Assembly: GCA_035439485.1 (NCBI GenBank)
Contig: DAORKI010000003.1
Coordinates: forward strand, 15,393 to 79,392
Length of the DNA: 64,000 nt
Origin: CAIKXD01 sp035439485
GTDB taxonomy: Bacteria; Bacteroidota; Bacteroidia; UBA4408
Reading direction: 5' to 3'
Part shown: positions 16,845 to 25,825 of the stretch, one piece after another
Numbering within the stretch: the first letter of the stretch is position 1
Layout: each line of letters begins with the position of its first letter
Translations under genes and position numbers: made by a program
The notes under the pieces: generated by a model
What the model was told of the DNA's origin: nothing
The model's input: the letters and a program-made list of their open reading frames with translations, nothing else
Database searches by the model: none

Positions 16845-18473
16845 ATGAATATAGAATTTAACCGTAATGAAGATGCTAATAGACTCCTTGTCTCAAACAT
16901 GGAGAGAAAATTAGTAAAAATATATCAAGGTGGTGGTGCCAAACGTATTGAAAAACTGCATGCCGAAGGAAAAATGACAGCTCGTGAACGTATAGCATTT
17001 TTAATTGATAAAGACTCTGAAACAATTGAAATTGGTGCATTTGTTGGCGAAGACATGTACGAAGAGCATGGTGGTTGCCCAAGTGGCGGAGTTGTAATTG
17101 TGATGGGATATGTAAGTAAAAGGTTATGTTTAATTGTGGCTAATGATGCCACAGTTAAAGCGGGTGCTTGGTTTCCAATAACTGGCAAAAAGAATTTAAG
17201 AGCCCAAGAAATTGCCATGGAAAATAAAATTCCTATCATTTACTTAGTTGATAGTGCTGGAGTTTATCTACCCATGCAGGATGAAATTTTTCCTGATAAG
17301 GAGCATTTTGGCCGAATTTTTAGAAATAATGCAATAATGAGTAGCATGGGTATCATACAAATTGCCGCCATTATGGGCAGTTGCGTTGCTGGAGGTGCCT
17401 ATTTACCAATCATGAGCGATGAAGCTATGATTGTTGATAAAACTGGAAGTATATTTTTAGCTGGTTCCTATTTAGTAAAAGCTGCTATTGGTGAAAGTAT
17501 TGATAATGAAACTTTGGGAGGAGCAACTACACAGTGCGAAATTAGCGGTGTAACTGATAATAAATGTAAGGATGATGCCGACTGTTTAACTCGTATAAGA
17601 AACATCATGGATAAGCTAGGAAAGCCTGCTGATGCAGGTTTTGATAGAGTAAAATCAGTTGCTCCAGCTAAGGATGTTAAAGAAATTTTTGGCATATTAC
17701 CCGACTCGCGCGACAAACAATACGATATGCACGAAATTATTTATCGATTGATTGACAATTCTGAATTTGAAGAATACAAAAGTGCCTACGGTCAGTCTAT
17801 TATTTGCGGCTTAGCAAGAATTGATGGCTGGGCTGTTGGAATCGTGGCCAATCAACGCAAAGTAGTTAAAAGCAAAAAAGGAGAAATGCAATTTGGTGGG
17901 GTTATATACTCAGATAGTGCCGACAAAGCAGCACGATTCATCATGAACTGCAATCAAAGAAAAATTCCATTAGTGTTTTTGCAAGATGTTACTGGCTTTA
18001 TGGTGGGCTCACGTAGCGAACACGGAGGTATAATTAAAGATGGAGCAAAATTAGTGAATGCCATGAGTAATTCTGTGGTTCCTAAATTTACCATTATTGT
18101 AGGAAATAGTTATGGAGCAGGTAATTATGCTATGTGTGGCAAAGCATATGATCCTAGGCTAATTGTAGGTTGGCCAAGTGCTCAAGTGGCAGTAATGGGT
18201 GGTGCCCAAGCTGCAAAAGTTTTAGTGCAAATTGAGGTAGCTAGTTTAAAATCAAAAGGCGAGATAATTACTCCTGAAAACGAAGCTGAATTGTATAATC
18301 GTATTAAAGATAAATACGACAAGCAAACCAGCCCATATTATGCTGCTGCACGTTTGTGGTTAGATGCCATAATTAATCCTTTAGATACAAGAAAGATAAT
18401 AAGTATGGGTATTCAAGCGGCTAATCAATCGCCCATTAAAAAACGTTATAATGTTGGTGTAATTCAAACATAA
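16845..18473 (+). CDS. Acyl-CoA carboxylase carboxyltransferase (beta) subunit, methylcrotonyl-CoA type
   Basis: This 542-residue crotonase-fold carboxyltransferase carries GGGAKRIEKLHAEGKMTARERI at the start. The N-half acyl-CoA site region is LVDSAGVYLPMQDEIFPD (about 133-150), then MGSCVAGGAYLPIMSDEAM. The C-half biotin site is VGNSYGAGNYAMCGKAYDPR. The MQDEIFPDxEHFGRIF stretch is most like methylcrotonyl/geranyl-CoA carboxylase beta subunits, suggesting branched-chain (leucine) acyl-CoA degradation. Propionyl-CoA specificity cannot be excluded. No biotin carboxylase/biotin carrier subunit is nearby, so the alpha partner must be elsewhere. Confidence 0.88.
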   Translation: MNIEFNRNEDANRLLVSNMERKLVKIYQGGGAKRIEKLHAEGKMTARERIAFLIDKDSETIEIGAFVGEDMYEEHGGCPSGGVVIVMGYVSKRLCLIVANDATVKAGAWFPITGKKNLRAQEIAMENKIPIIYLVDSAGVYLPMQDEIFPDKEHFGRIFRNNAIMSSMGIIQIAAIMGSCVAGGAYLPIMSDEAMIVDKTGSIFLAGSYLVKAAIGESIDNETLGGATTQCEISGVTDNKCKDDADCLTRIRNIMDKLGKPADAGFDRVKSVAPAKDVKEIFGILPDSRDKQYDMHEIIYRLIDNSEFEEYKSAYGQSIICGLARIDGWAVGIVANQRKVVKSKKGEMQFGGVIYSDSADKAARFIMNCNQRKIPLVFLQDVTGFMVGSRSEHGGIIKDGAKLVNAMSNSVVPKFTIIVGNSYGAGNYAMCGKAYDPRLIVGWPSAQVAVMGGAQAAKVLVQIEVASLKSKGEIITPENEAELYNRIKDKYDKQTSPYYAAARLWLDAIINPLDTRKIISMGIQAANQSPIKKRYNVGVIQT

Positions 18474-18490
18474 AATTGCTTACTTAAGTT

Positions 18491-20098
18491 TTAATGACCT
18501 ATACCCTCTAACTTTCTTATGGTGTAAAAACCATAACCTTGATTAAAATCTGATAAGTAGTAAATCTCATTATTTACAAGCACAGGAGATAATTTGAGAT
18601 CCTTGGTATATGTTATTTTTTTACCATTAAAATAAAGTTGATTGTTTAGTAATTTAACTATGCTAGAGTGTTTAAGTGTGTCTTGAATTTCTGTAGCACA
18701 ATGTATTTCGCCATCATGACTCCAATATGCGTAATATAAGAAGTCGTTTTTCAAGTACAGTCTGGAAATTAATTCAGGTTTATTTTCCACAATTACATAT
18801 TTACTTGGGCTATATCTTTCTTTAAAGAACAAATTAAAAGTAGTTAATATTACAAAACCTATTGTCAGTAAAGATAATTTATTACTCCACTGTACCCCTT
18901 CAGTTTTAATAAGAACCACAAAAAGCAACATCATAAAAATTAACTTGCTATACCGTAATAAATAATTCATGTGCATCATTTTATATGCAGGAACCCAGCT
19001 GATATAGAATACTATAATAAAAACAAAAGCCACTAAAATAAAGTGATGCTGATATTTATTTAGATAAAAAAACAAGGCAAAAATTATAAAAATCATAGTA
19101 TAGGTATTGCAGTTAGGCAAAAGCAAAAGCGAGCACAGTAGCCATAAACCATAATTGTATAAGTTGTGACTTTTGTTTCTTAATGTTGCGTTTACTGCTA
19201 AAACTAAAATTGCACTTTTCACAATTATAACACTTATTAAAAACATGGCATAGCTATCATATATAGCTAAAGGATTTCTAAGTTCATCATAAACAAACAT
19301 CATTTTAAAAAATAAAAAAAATGTCTGAAAATAATAGGAAAAACTAGCATGAATTTCACCAAAGTTTGTTCTAGGAAATACGTCTAATAAATACAATTTC
19401 CAAATTGAAGTACCTTGTATTGCTATAGAAATCAATAAAAAAAATAAGCAAAAAGAAATTACCCTAACAGCCAGTTTAATTGGATGTGCAATCATCAAAA
19501 ATATGATTAAAAAAATCGGAAAAACTTTGCTTATTATGGCCAATGAAAGAAAAAGAGAAGAAAGGGTATATTTTTTATTTTCAAGGGCCAACAAGCTTTC
19601 GCTTAAAAGAAAAAACAATATAAAATAAAACTGTCCAAAATAAATATTACTTCTAAAAGGAAAATAAAAAACAATAGGTAATAAAATGAGATACTTTGCT
19701 TCTATTTTGTAAAATAACACAAGTCTTTTTAAGGAAAAAATAAACAACAAAATACTGATCAAATTATTCAATAATTTTGCGTTGAATACATCCATTAATG
19801 TAAATGGATAATAATAAAAACAAATATTTGGCGGGTGTGTAAACCCGGCATAAAAGTCATCTATTTTAAGCACGTTTTTAACGTAATTACATAGCTCTAC
19901 TGGCTGAAAAACCAATAGTTTAAAACTTTTATCAAAGCTCATTATTGAACTGTAATAATAAGTTTCAAAATCACTCATAGAAATTTTTAATGAGTTAATT
20001 AATATCACAATTAATATAAAAACGGTAAAGGCTAAAGCAACGCTGGCAGATAAATGGTCAGATATTCTTTTTCTAAATTTTTGCATATAGAAAAACAT
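18491..20098 (-). CDS. GT87/DUF2029-like polytopic membrane protein
   Basis: This 535-residue inner-membrane protein has roughly 10-12 hydrophobic segments and a short soluble C-terminus. After the first helix comes SDFETYYYSSIM and then FTHPPNICFYYYPF. A D-x-x-x-Y loop with a proline-rich luminal segment is typical of DUF2029/GT87 polyprenol-dependent mannosyltransferase-like proteins. Donor and acceptor are unknown, and a role in surface glycan or protein glycosylation is inference. It lies 23 bp downstream of engB on the same strand and may be the last gene of that transcript. I kept the first ATG, although MQKFRKRI four residues later is an equally good start. Confidence 0.7.
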   Translation of the reverse strand: MFFYMQKFRKRISDHLSASVALAFTVFILIVILINSLKISMSDFETYYYSSIMSFDKSFKLLVFQPVELCNYVKNVLKIDDFYAGFTHPPNICFYYYPFTLMDVFNAKLLNNLISILLFIFSLKRLVLFYKIEAKYLILLPIVFYFPFRSNIYFGQFYFILFFLLSESLLALENKKYTLSSLFLSLAIISKVFPIFLIIFLMIAHPIKLAVRVISFCLFFLLISIAIQGTSIWKLYLLDVFPRTNFGEIHASFSYYFQTFFLFFKMMFVYDELRNPLAIYDSYAMFLISVIIVKSAILVLAVNATLRNKSHNLYNYGLWLLCSLLLLPNCNTYTMIFIIFALFFYLNKYQHHFILVAFVFIIVFYISWVPAYKMMHMNYLLRYSKLIFMMLLFVVLIKTEGVQWSNKLSLLTIGFVILTTFNLFFKERYSPSKYVIVENKPELISRLYLKNDFLYYAYWSHDGEIHCATEIQDTLKHSSIVKLLNNQLYFNGKKITYTKDLKLSPVLVNNEIYYLSDFNQGYGFYTIRKLEGIGH

Positions 20099-20121
20099 AT
20101 TTAATTGAATCTTCTGATTAA

Positions 20122-20730
20122 TTATGCCATTAACTTATTTGTTTCTTCAATAAACTGAAGTATATCTTCTTTCCCTTGTTTTAGTTCGGATGAACTTATA
20201 AAAATTTGAGGTAACTCCTCCCAACTGTGCAATAATTCCTTTTTATAATGCGCTATATTCTTAGCTAAAACAACTTTGTTTAACTTATCAGATTTGGTAA
20301 AAACTATACAAAATGACAATTGATTAATAGCCATCCATTCCATAAACTCCAGGTCAATTTTTTGGGGTTCAAGTCTAGCATCAATGAGTACAAAAACGCA
20401 GAGTAAGTTGCTTCTCTTTTTCAAATAATCAATGGTAAACTTATTCCACTTTTCAGCATTATTTTTTGAAGTTTTGGCATATCCATAACCAGGCAAATCG
20501 ACCAAATACCAAGGATTATGTTTATCATTGATCAAAAAGTGATTAATCAGTTGCGTTTTACCGGGCTTAGAAGAAGTTTTTGCTAATCCATCATGGTTAA
20601 CTAACATATTAATCAATGAAGACTTTCCAACATTACTCCTTCCTATAAAGGCGTACTCTGCCTTATCAGCTTTTGGGCACAATTGATAATTGGTATTACT
20701 AGCTAAAAATTGTGCGTTTTTTATTTGCAT
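20122..20730 (-). CDS. engB: Ribosome biogenesis GTPase EngB (YihA/YsxC)
   Basis: The 202-residue product is the normal size for EngB. The G1 P-loop is GRSNVGKS (30-37), G3 is DLPGYG (78-83) and G4 is TKSD (145-148), with a G5-like ISSSE segment near 178. It hydrolyses GTP while assisting maturation of the large ribosomal subunit, and is usually essential. It begins one base after the stop of the GNAT gene on the same strand, so it is probably cotranscribed with the lipid acyltransferase pair, a housekeeping passenger rather than a functional partner. Confidence 0.95.
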   Translation of the reverse strand: MQIKNAQFLASNTNYQLCPKADKAEYAFIGRSNVGKSSLINMLVNHDGLAKTSSKPGKTQLINHFLINDKHNPWYLVDLPGYGYAKTSKNNAEKWNKFTIDYLKKRSNLLCVFVLIDARLEPQKIDLEFMEWMAINQLSFCIVFTKSDKLNKVVLAKNIAHYKKELLHSWEELPQIFISSSELKQGKEDILQFIEETNKLMA

Positions 20731-20731
20731 T

Positions 20732-21661
20732 TTACTTTTTTTGATAAGTGCTAATGTGTCTCTCTTTTTTTGCTTGATATATGTCGTCTATAGTAATCAT
20801 AATTCCAGTTTCTTCAACTTCACCAAAACTTTTATTTAAGGCGGTACCAAAGGTTCTCATACTTGGAGAAAGATTCATGTAAATATTAACGAGTGGTGGA
20901 ATATTTTCACCCAATGCTCTCACATTGGTATTTAATATTTTAAATGCTTCCTTATAATCAAGACCTTTAAAAAGTGCTTCTAAATTGTCGTTCGAAGTAT
21001 ATAATGGCAATGGATTAAAAGGCGTCATTAATTTTTCGTTATCAGGAAAGAATGTCTTCAAAAAATATAAAATCATATCTCTTGCTTCCTTGTTAAAATG
21101 AAGATACATAGTAACTTTTCCAAAGAAATACTTTATATCGGGATTATCAACTACAATACTTCCCAATCCATCCCAAATATTATCTAATGCGAAAAGACCT
21201 TTTCTTGCATCTACTCCTGGTTGAAATTTGGGCTGTACAAAGGATCGCCCAAGTTCAATAGTGTAAGGCATATATTTAGATAAAAACAAGTTACTAAAAT
21301 TAAACATCCCTGAAGTTGCAAGTTTAGCTTCTTGCTTATTATAATCAATAACATCGCCACATCTAATAAATCTATAACCTCCAACTATTTCTTCTTCCTC
21401 TTCATTCCAAACGATGAGTTGCTTGTAACAAACTGGGTCAGTATCAAAATGATCAATATCACAATCCTTTCCCGTACCTCCGCCAGCTGCTCTAAAAGTA
21501 AGTTCTCGTAAACGTCCAATTTCAAGCATTAAATTAGGTGAGTTATGATGGGTAATAATGTAAATTTTATTATTTCCATTATTCGTATTTCTTACAAAAC
21601 GTTCTAATGTAAGTTCCTTTTTTAGTAGTGACTTATCTATTGGGCTTATGATTTGATGCAT
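20732..21661 (-). CDS. GNAT acyltransferase of the OlsB/GlsB aminolipid type
   Basis: The 309-residue product belongs to the hemolysin-like GNAT family. It shows the core RELTFRAAGGGTGKDCDIDHFD (about 51-72), the strand EEIVGGYRFIRCGDV (about 91-105) and the SRGFVQP-like LGRSFVQPKFQPG. OlsB makes N-acyl ornithine; its Bacteroides counterpart GlsB N-acylates glycine to start glycine-lipid and serine-containing lipopeptide synthesis. Here the adjacent upstream gene (25-bp gap) is a PlsC-type O-acyltransferase, the expected second enzyme (OlsA/GlsA type). The amino acid used cannot be read from the sequence; glycine is the Bacteroidota precedent. Confidence 0.8.
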   Translation of the reverse strand: MHQIISPIDKSLLKKELTLERFVRNTNNGNNKIYIITHHNSPNLMLEIGRLRELTFRAAGGGTGKDCDIDHFDTDPVCYKQLIVWNEEEEEIVGGYRFIRCGDVIDYNKQEAKLATSGMFNFSNLFLSKYMPYTIELGRSFVQPKFQPGVDARKGLFALDNIWDGLGSIVVDNPDIKYFFGKVTMYLHFNKEARDMILYFLKTFFPDNEKLMTPFNPLPLYTSNDNLEALFKGLDYKEAFKILNTNVRALGENIPPLVNIYMNLSPSMRTFGTALNKSFGEVEETGIMITIDDIYQAKKERHISTYQKK

Positions 21662-21686
21662 TGTTAATATATTTCAAAAATGAAAG

Positions 21687-22556
21687 CTAAAAATTTTGTT
21701 TGGCTAATTTATAAACCATTTCTTTTATTTCATTGGCCCATTGTTCATCGGTTTTACTCTTATCAAAAGTACTGTATTTAATAGGCTTTCCAAAGTATAT
21801 AGTAATCTTTTTGCCTTGTTGCTTATACATTTCATCCATCAAATAAAACATTTCTATATTGGCTTTAATCCCCAAACGCATGCGCCATCTTGATAAATTA
21901 TAAAAAAATTTGCTGTTACAGCCTTCTACATATACTGGGATAATATCTCTTTGGTATTGTTTTGCCTTACTGATAAAACTTTTTTTCCATTCTAAATCTT
22001 TAATAATGCCACCGTCTTGTTTTCTTGAAACTAACCCTGCAGGAAAAACTAAGGTTAATTCATCAGAGGCAAATTGAGCATTTATCATTTTTACACTCTC
22101 AATTCCGCTTTTGCCATGCTTATTTACTGGTATAAATAGTTCTTTTAAATTTTTAAAAGAAAGCAAAATGTCATTTACAATAAATCGCATATCGCGTCTT
22201 ATACTACTTAATTTATGCATCATAGCTAAAGCATCTAATCCTCCAAGCGGGTGATTTGATGCTATCACAATTCCACCACTTTTTGGCACATTTTCAATCC
22301 CAATGGTTTCTATTTCAACGCCAAATTCTATAAGAACTTTTTCTATAAAATCAAAATTATATTTATTACCATGCACAGCTAAAAACGCATTTATTTGGTC
22401 TTGATGTATAACTTTTTTAATGTAAGAAATTACAAAACCAGGAAGTGATTTAAGCAAACGTGGGTTTTTCTCAGCAATTACCTTTTCAATTTCAATAAAC
22501 TTTTGCTCAGGTGCATTATCTGAAATTTCAATACTTTCTGTTTTATCTGTATTCAT
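21687..22556 (-). CDS. PlsC-type lysolipid O-acyltransferase (OlsA/GlsA-like)
   Basis: This 289-residue acyltransferase has the motif I variant SNHPLGGLDAL (about 101-111; His and Asp of the catalytic pair). VNKHGKSGIESV and the FPAGLVSRKQDGG motif III region follow, then IPVYVEGCNS. The NHP-type motif with one extra residue between His and Asp is what OlsA-like and hemolysin-associated members show, unlike classical NHQSxxD PlsC. It would add the second acyl chain to the N-acyl amino acid made by the neighbouring GNAT. It is expected to be membrane-associated. It appears to be the first gene of a leftward group continuing through the GNAT, engB and perhaps the GT87-like gene. Confidence 0.8.
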   Translation of the reverse strand: MNTDKTESIEISDNAPEQKFIEIEKVIAEKNPRLLKSLPGFVISYIKKVIHQDQINAFLAVHGNKYNFDFIEKVLIEFGVEIETIGIENVPKSGGIVIASNHPLGGLDALAMMHKLSSIRRDMRFIVNDILLSFKNLKELFIPVNKHGKSGIESVKMINAQFASDELTLVFPAGLVSRKQDGGIIKDLEWKKSFISKAKQYQRDIIPVYVEGCNSKFFYNLSRWRMRLGIKANIEMFYLMDEMYKQQGKKITIYFGKPIKYSTFDKSKTDEQWANEIKEMVYKLAKQNF

Positions 22557-22572
22557 AATAATTTAAACATCA

Positions 22573-22580
22573 CAAATATA
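22573..22580 (-). promoter_or_regulatory. -7 box for the aminolipid acyltransferase group
   Basis: TATATTTG on the minus strand matches TAnnTTTG, 16 nt before ATG 22556. It is back-to-back with the -7 box of the divergent radical SAM gene. Confidence 0.4.
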
Positions 22581-22630
22581 ACAAACTCTTTAAATTTTTA
22601 TCAGTAAAAGCCTTTGTCTATTTTTTTTCA

Positions 22631-22638
22631 TAGGTTTG
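22631..22638 (+). promoter_or_regulatory. -7 box immediately before the radical SAM gene
   Basis: TAGGTTTG matches TAnnTTTG and ends 6 nt before ATG 22645. A TTTG at 22613-22616 is 14 nt upstream, a little close for a -33 element. Confidence 0.4.
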
Positions 22639-22644
22639 TAAAGT

Positions 22645-24180
22645 ATGAAGTTGAAACAAAAAGTTTTATTGTTTAACCCACGTAGTGCTAACTACAAATA
22701 TCGTTTACCAAATTCTTTATTAGCAGTGGCAGCCGCTATTGATAATCAATTTGAATGGGTAATTGTTGATGGGAATCGAGAAAATTCTCCAGAAATTAAA
22801 ATTATTGATTACCTAAATACTGGTGAGTTCGCATTTTTTGGACTAACTGTGATGCCAGGACCACAGTTAAAACAAGCCATTCCTCTTTCAAAAAAAGCAA
22901 AAGAACTTTTTCCAGAACTCACTATCATTTGGGGAGGATATTTTGCAAGCAATCAGCCTGAAACAGTTTTAAACAGTGGCTTTGTCGACTTTATTATCAA
23001 CGGAATGGGCGATTTCGCTTTTCCTCAATTACTTAATTTAATAATAAAATACGGTAGAGATTTTACCGAAAAAATAGAAAGTAACCTAATACCACATAAT
23101 TTGATTTATAAAAACAATTCCAATATTGTTTTTACTCCTAAAGATGGTATTTATAATCCTGATGATTTACCTGATTTTCCATATCAAAAATTGCATGAAC
23201 AATATGATTTACCGAAATATTTAGGCAAAACTTATTTAGGTAACAAAACTATTGCCTATCATAGCAGTTTTGGCTGTCCTTTTACATGTTCGTTTTGCGC
23301 TGTTGTGCCGATTTATAATGCACGTTGGAAAGGCAAATCAGCTTCCAATATTTATCGTGAAATAAAATACTTGAAAGATAATTATGGTGGTGATAGCATT
23401 GAATTTCATGATAATAATTTTTTTGTTTCTGAAAAAAGAACTACTGAATTTGCTGATTTAATTATGAACGAAAACATGATTTGGTGGGGAGAAGGAAGAA
23501 TAGACACTATTGATAAATATAGTGATACTTCGTTGGAAAAAATTAGAAAATCAGGTTGTAAAATGATTTTTTTTGGTGCCGAAACCGGAAACGATGAAAT
23601 GCTAAAACAAATGGATAAAGGCGGCACTCAATCGGCAGCTCAAATAAAAAAATTTGCTGCACGTATGGCGCAATTTGACATTATACCTGAATATTCATTT
23701 GTACTTGGGACTCCGGCTCAAACGGCTAAAAAAGTGATGGAACAAATTGATAAGGACATTGAATTTATCAGAGAAATCAAAGAAATTAATCCAGCCACCG
23801 AAATTATTATTTATGTGTACAGCCCAGTTCCAACAAAAGGATCAGAGTTATATGAAAAAGTTTTAGCTTCTGGATTCCGCTTTCCAGAAAAACTAGAAGA
23901 TTGGATAAATGCTGATTGGGAAAATTTTGACTTACGCAAAAACCCACTCACTCCTTGGCTTACACCTAGTATGGTCGATAAAATAAAAAATTTTGAAACG
24001 GTTCTTAATGGATATTATCCCACTATTACTGATATTAAAATTTCTAATTTTCAAAAAAACAGTATGCGATTGTTATCAGCCATTAGGTATAAAACAAAAA
24101 TTTACCACTTTCCGTATGAAATTAAAGCGCTTCAAAAATTTTGGTTAAATTATAGACAACCAGAAATACAAGGATTTTAA
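22645..24180 (+). CDS. B12-binding-domain radical SAM enzyme
   Basis: The 511-residue protein has an N-terminal cobalamin-binding-like Rossmann region (about 1-140; FFGLTVMPGPQL, IIWGGYFASNQPE). The radical SAM barrel follows, with FGCPFTCSFCAV carrying the CxxxCxxC cluster ligands at Cys211, Cys215 and Cys218, then the GGDSIEFHDNNFFV and GAETGNDEML strands. The C-terminal DUF4070-like region is less conserved. The canonical B12 DxHxxG motif is not evident, so the domain may be vestigial. Members methylate or rearrange lipids, hopanoids and cofactors; the substrate here is unknown. The gene stands alone, divergent from the acyltransferase group. Confidence 0.82.
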   Translation: MKLKQKVLLFNPRSANYKYRLPNSLLAVAAAIDNQFEWVIVDGNRENSPEIKIIDYLNTGEFAFFGLTVMPGPQLKQAIPLSKKAKELFPELTIIWGGYFASNQPETVLNSGFVDFIINGMGDFAFPQLLNLIIKYGRDFTEKIESNLIPHNLIYKNNSNIVFTPKDGIYNPDDLPDFPYQKLHEQYDLPKYLGKTYLGNKTIAYHSSFGCPFTCSFCAVVPIYNARWKGKSASNIYREIKYLKDNYGGDSIEFHDNNFFVSEKRTTEFADLIMNENMIWWGEGRIDTIDKYSDTSLEKIRKSGCKMIFFGAETGNDEMLKQMDKGGTQSAAQIKKFAARMAQFDIIPEYSFVLGTPAQTAKKVMEQIDKDIEFIREIKEINPATEIIIYVYSPVPTKGSELYEKVLASGFRFPEKLEDWINADWENFDLRKNPLTPWLTPSMVDKIKNFETVLNGYYPTITDIKISNFQKNSMRLLSAIRYKTKIYHFPYEIKALQKFWLNYRQPEIQGF

Positions 24181-24211
24181 TGCCTTTTATAGCATCACAA
24201 ATGGCAAAAAT

Positions 24212-24979
24212 TTAATCCCCATGATGGGTCAAACTTTGCTTCAATTTTTTCATAAATTCCGAAGCATAAACAAAATTATTTAACTCAACACTATTTGTGC
24301 GCATTACTTCATCTCTGTGGCCTTGCCAATTAATTTGACCCTTATATAAAAATGAAATATTATCACCTATCTCCATTACAGAATTCATATCATGGGTAAT
24401 CACAATGGTGGTGATGTTGAGTTCAGAAGTTAGTTCATAAATAAGATTATCGATTAAAATGGAAGTCTTTGGGTCTAGTCCTGAATTGGGTTCATCACAA
24501 AATAAATATTTTGGGTTCATAGAAATTGCACGTGCTATAGCTACACGTTTTTTCATTCCACCGCTTATTTCTGCAGGATATAACTTATGTGCAGTTTGAA
24601 GATTAACCCTATTAAGGCAAAAGTCAGCCCTGTCTCTTTGTTCGGCTAAACTCATATTGGTAAACATACTCAATGGGAACATCACATTTTCTTCAACAGT
24701 AAGTGAATCGAACAAAGCTCCACCTTGAAATAACATGCCTATTTCTTTTCTAATTTCCTTGCGCTCTTCAAAATCCAAATCAATAAAATTGCGACCTTCA
24801 TAATTTATTTGACCACTATCAGCCGCAAACAAACCAACCATGGTTTTCATTAAAACAGTTTTACCTGAACCACTTTCTCCAATAATCAAATTGGTTTTCC
24901 CTTTTTCAAAAACAATATTAATATCATTTAAAACCGTTTTTCCATTAAACGATTTACAAATATTCTTTACCTCTATCAT
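24212..24979 (-). CDS. MlaF-type ABC transporter ATP-binding protein
   Basis: This 255-residue ATPase has Walker A GESGSGKT (34-41), Q-loop LFQGGALFDSLTV (about 83-95), signature SGGMKKRVAIARA (139-151) and Walker B YLFCDEPNSGLDP (158-170). FQGGALFDSLTVEENV is the MlaF/Ttg2A hallmark. It powers lipid traffic between the membranes with the MlaE permease encoded just upstream; the two genes overlap by 4 bp (ATGA), indicating translational coupling. No MCE-domain (MlaD) gene follows; a GT-free intergenic gap and the radical SAM gene come next. Confidence 0.9.
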   Translation of the reverse strand: MIEVKNICKSFNGKTVLNDINIVFEKGKTNLIIGESGSGKTVLMKTMVGLFAADSGQINYEGRNFIDLDFEERKEIRKEIGMLFQGGALFDSLTVEENVMFPLSMFTNMSLAEQRDRADFCLNRVNLQTAHKLYPAEISGGMKKRVAIARAISMNPKYLFCDEPNSGLDPKTSILIDNLIYELTSELNITTIVITHDMNSVMEIGDNISFLYKGQINWQGHRDEVMRTNSVELNNFVYASEFMKKLKQSLTHHGD

Positions 24980-25716
24980 GACAATAATATTTGGGTTAGA
25001 ATAAAGTTAAATAATAAAATTACTATGCTACTGTAAACTACTGCATTAGTACTGCTTTTACCAACTTCAAGTGCACCGCCTTGTGTATAATAACCATGAT
25101 AAGCACTTACTGATGTAATGATGAATGCAAAAAATAAAGTTTTTACTAAGGCATAAGTAACATTAAAAGGGCGAAAATCGTATTGAATTCCATAAATAAA
25201 CTCGTAGTTGGTAACCGCACCTGTCATTTCGCCAGCAACCAAACCGCCTAACAATGCCAAAAACATACTAATAACAATTAAAAAAGGATTGATAAAAACT
25301 GCTGCCACAATTTTAGGTAATATAAGGTAAGCTTTTGAGTTTATTCCCATAATTTCCAGCGCATCAATTTGTTCTGTAACGCGCATAGTACCAATTTCAG
25401 AAGCAATATTTGACCCAACCTTACCTGCTAAAATTAAACTCACAATGGTAGGTGAAAATTCAAGTACAATTGAGTCGCGTGAGGCCACCCCAACAGCATA
25501 AAGAGGTATCCAAGGACTTTCAAAGCCAAAGGCCGATTGAATGGTAATTACTGCACCCATAAAAATGGATATAATAACTACAATGCCTAGCGAACCAAGG
25601 CCTAAATTATCGATCTCCTTTACAAACTGTTTACGATAAATACTCCATTTTTCGGGTTTGCTAAAAACCCTACTCATCATAATGTAGTAACGACCAATGT
25701 GGAAAAACCATCTCAT
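24976..25716 (-). CDS. MlaE family ABC transporter permease
   Basis: This 246-residue polytopic permease has about five to six membrane segments. It has the MlaE conserved core SRDSIVLEFSPTIVSLILAG, then GTMRVTEQIDALEIMGI (about 128-144) and the cytoplasmic coupling helix. MlaE permeases work with MlaF and a periplasmic MCE protein to move phospholipids and maintain outer-membrane asymmetry. The protein partners with the overlapping downstream ATPase. A -7 box ends 8 nt upstream of its ATG, implying a very short or absent leader for the bicistronic mRNA. Confidence 0.9.
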   Translation of the reverse strand: MRWFFHIGRYYIMMSRVFSKPEKWSIYRKQFVKEIDNLGLGSLGIVVIISIFMGAVITIQSAFGFESPWIPLYAVGVASRDSIVLEFSPTIVSLILAGKVGSNIASEIGTMRVTEQIDALEIMGINSKAYLILPKIVAAVFINPFLIVISMFLALLGGLVAGEMTGAVTNYEFIYGIQYDFRPFNVTYALVKTLFFAFIITSVSAYHGYYTQGGALEVGKSSTNAVVYSSIVILLFNFILTQILLS

Positions 25717-25724
25717 ATATGTGC

Positions 25725-25732
25725 CAAAAATA
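25725..25732 (-). promoter_or_regulatory. -7 box immediately before mlaE
   Basis: TATTTTTG on the minus strand matches TAnnTTTG and lies 8 nt before ATG 25716. No -33 element was found at normal spacing. Confidence 0.4.
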
Positions 25733-25825
25733 ATGAAATAATTAGAGGCTTATAAATAATTTCTTCAATTTTTAACATTAATATTGAACATCACAATTTA
25801 CCAAGTATATTTTCGTTTAAATTAT

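Noticed and set aside
16651..16848. 65-codon open frame between mutS and the carboxylase gene (starts inside the mutS 3' end)
   Set aside because: The first ATG lies inside mutS, the peptide has no family resemblance or signal, and the frame ends where the next gene begins. AT-rich spacer DNA can give such a frame, so I did not annotate it.
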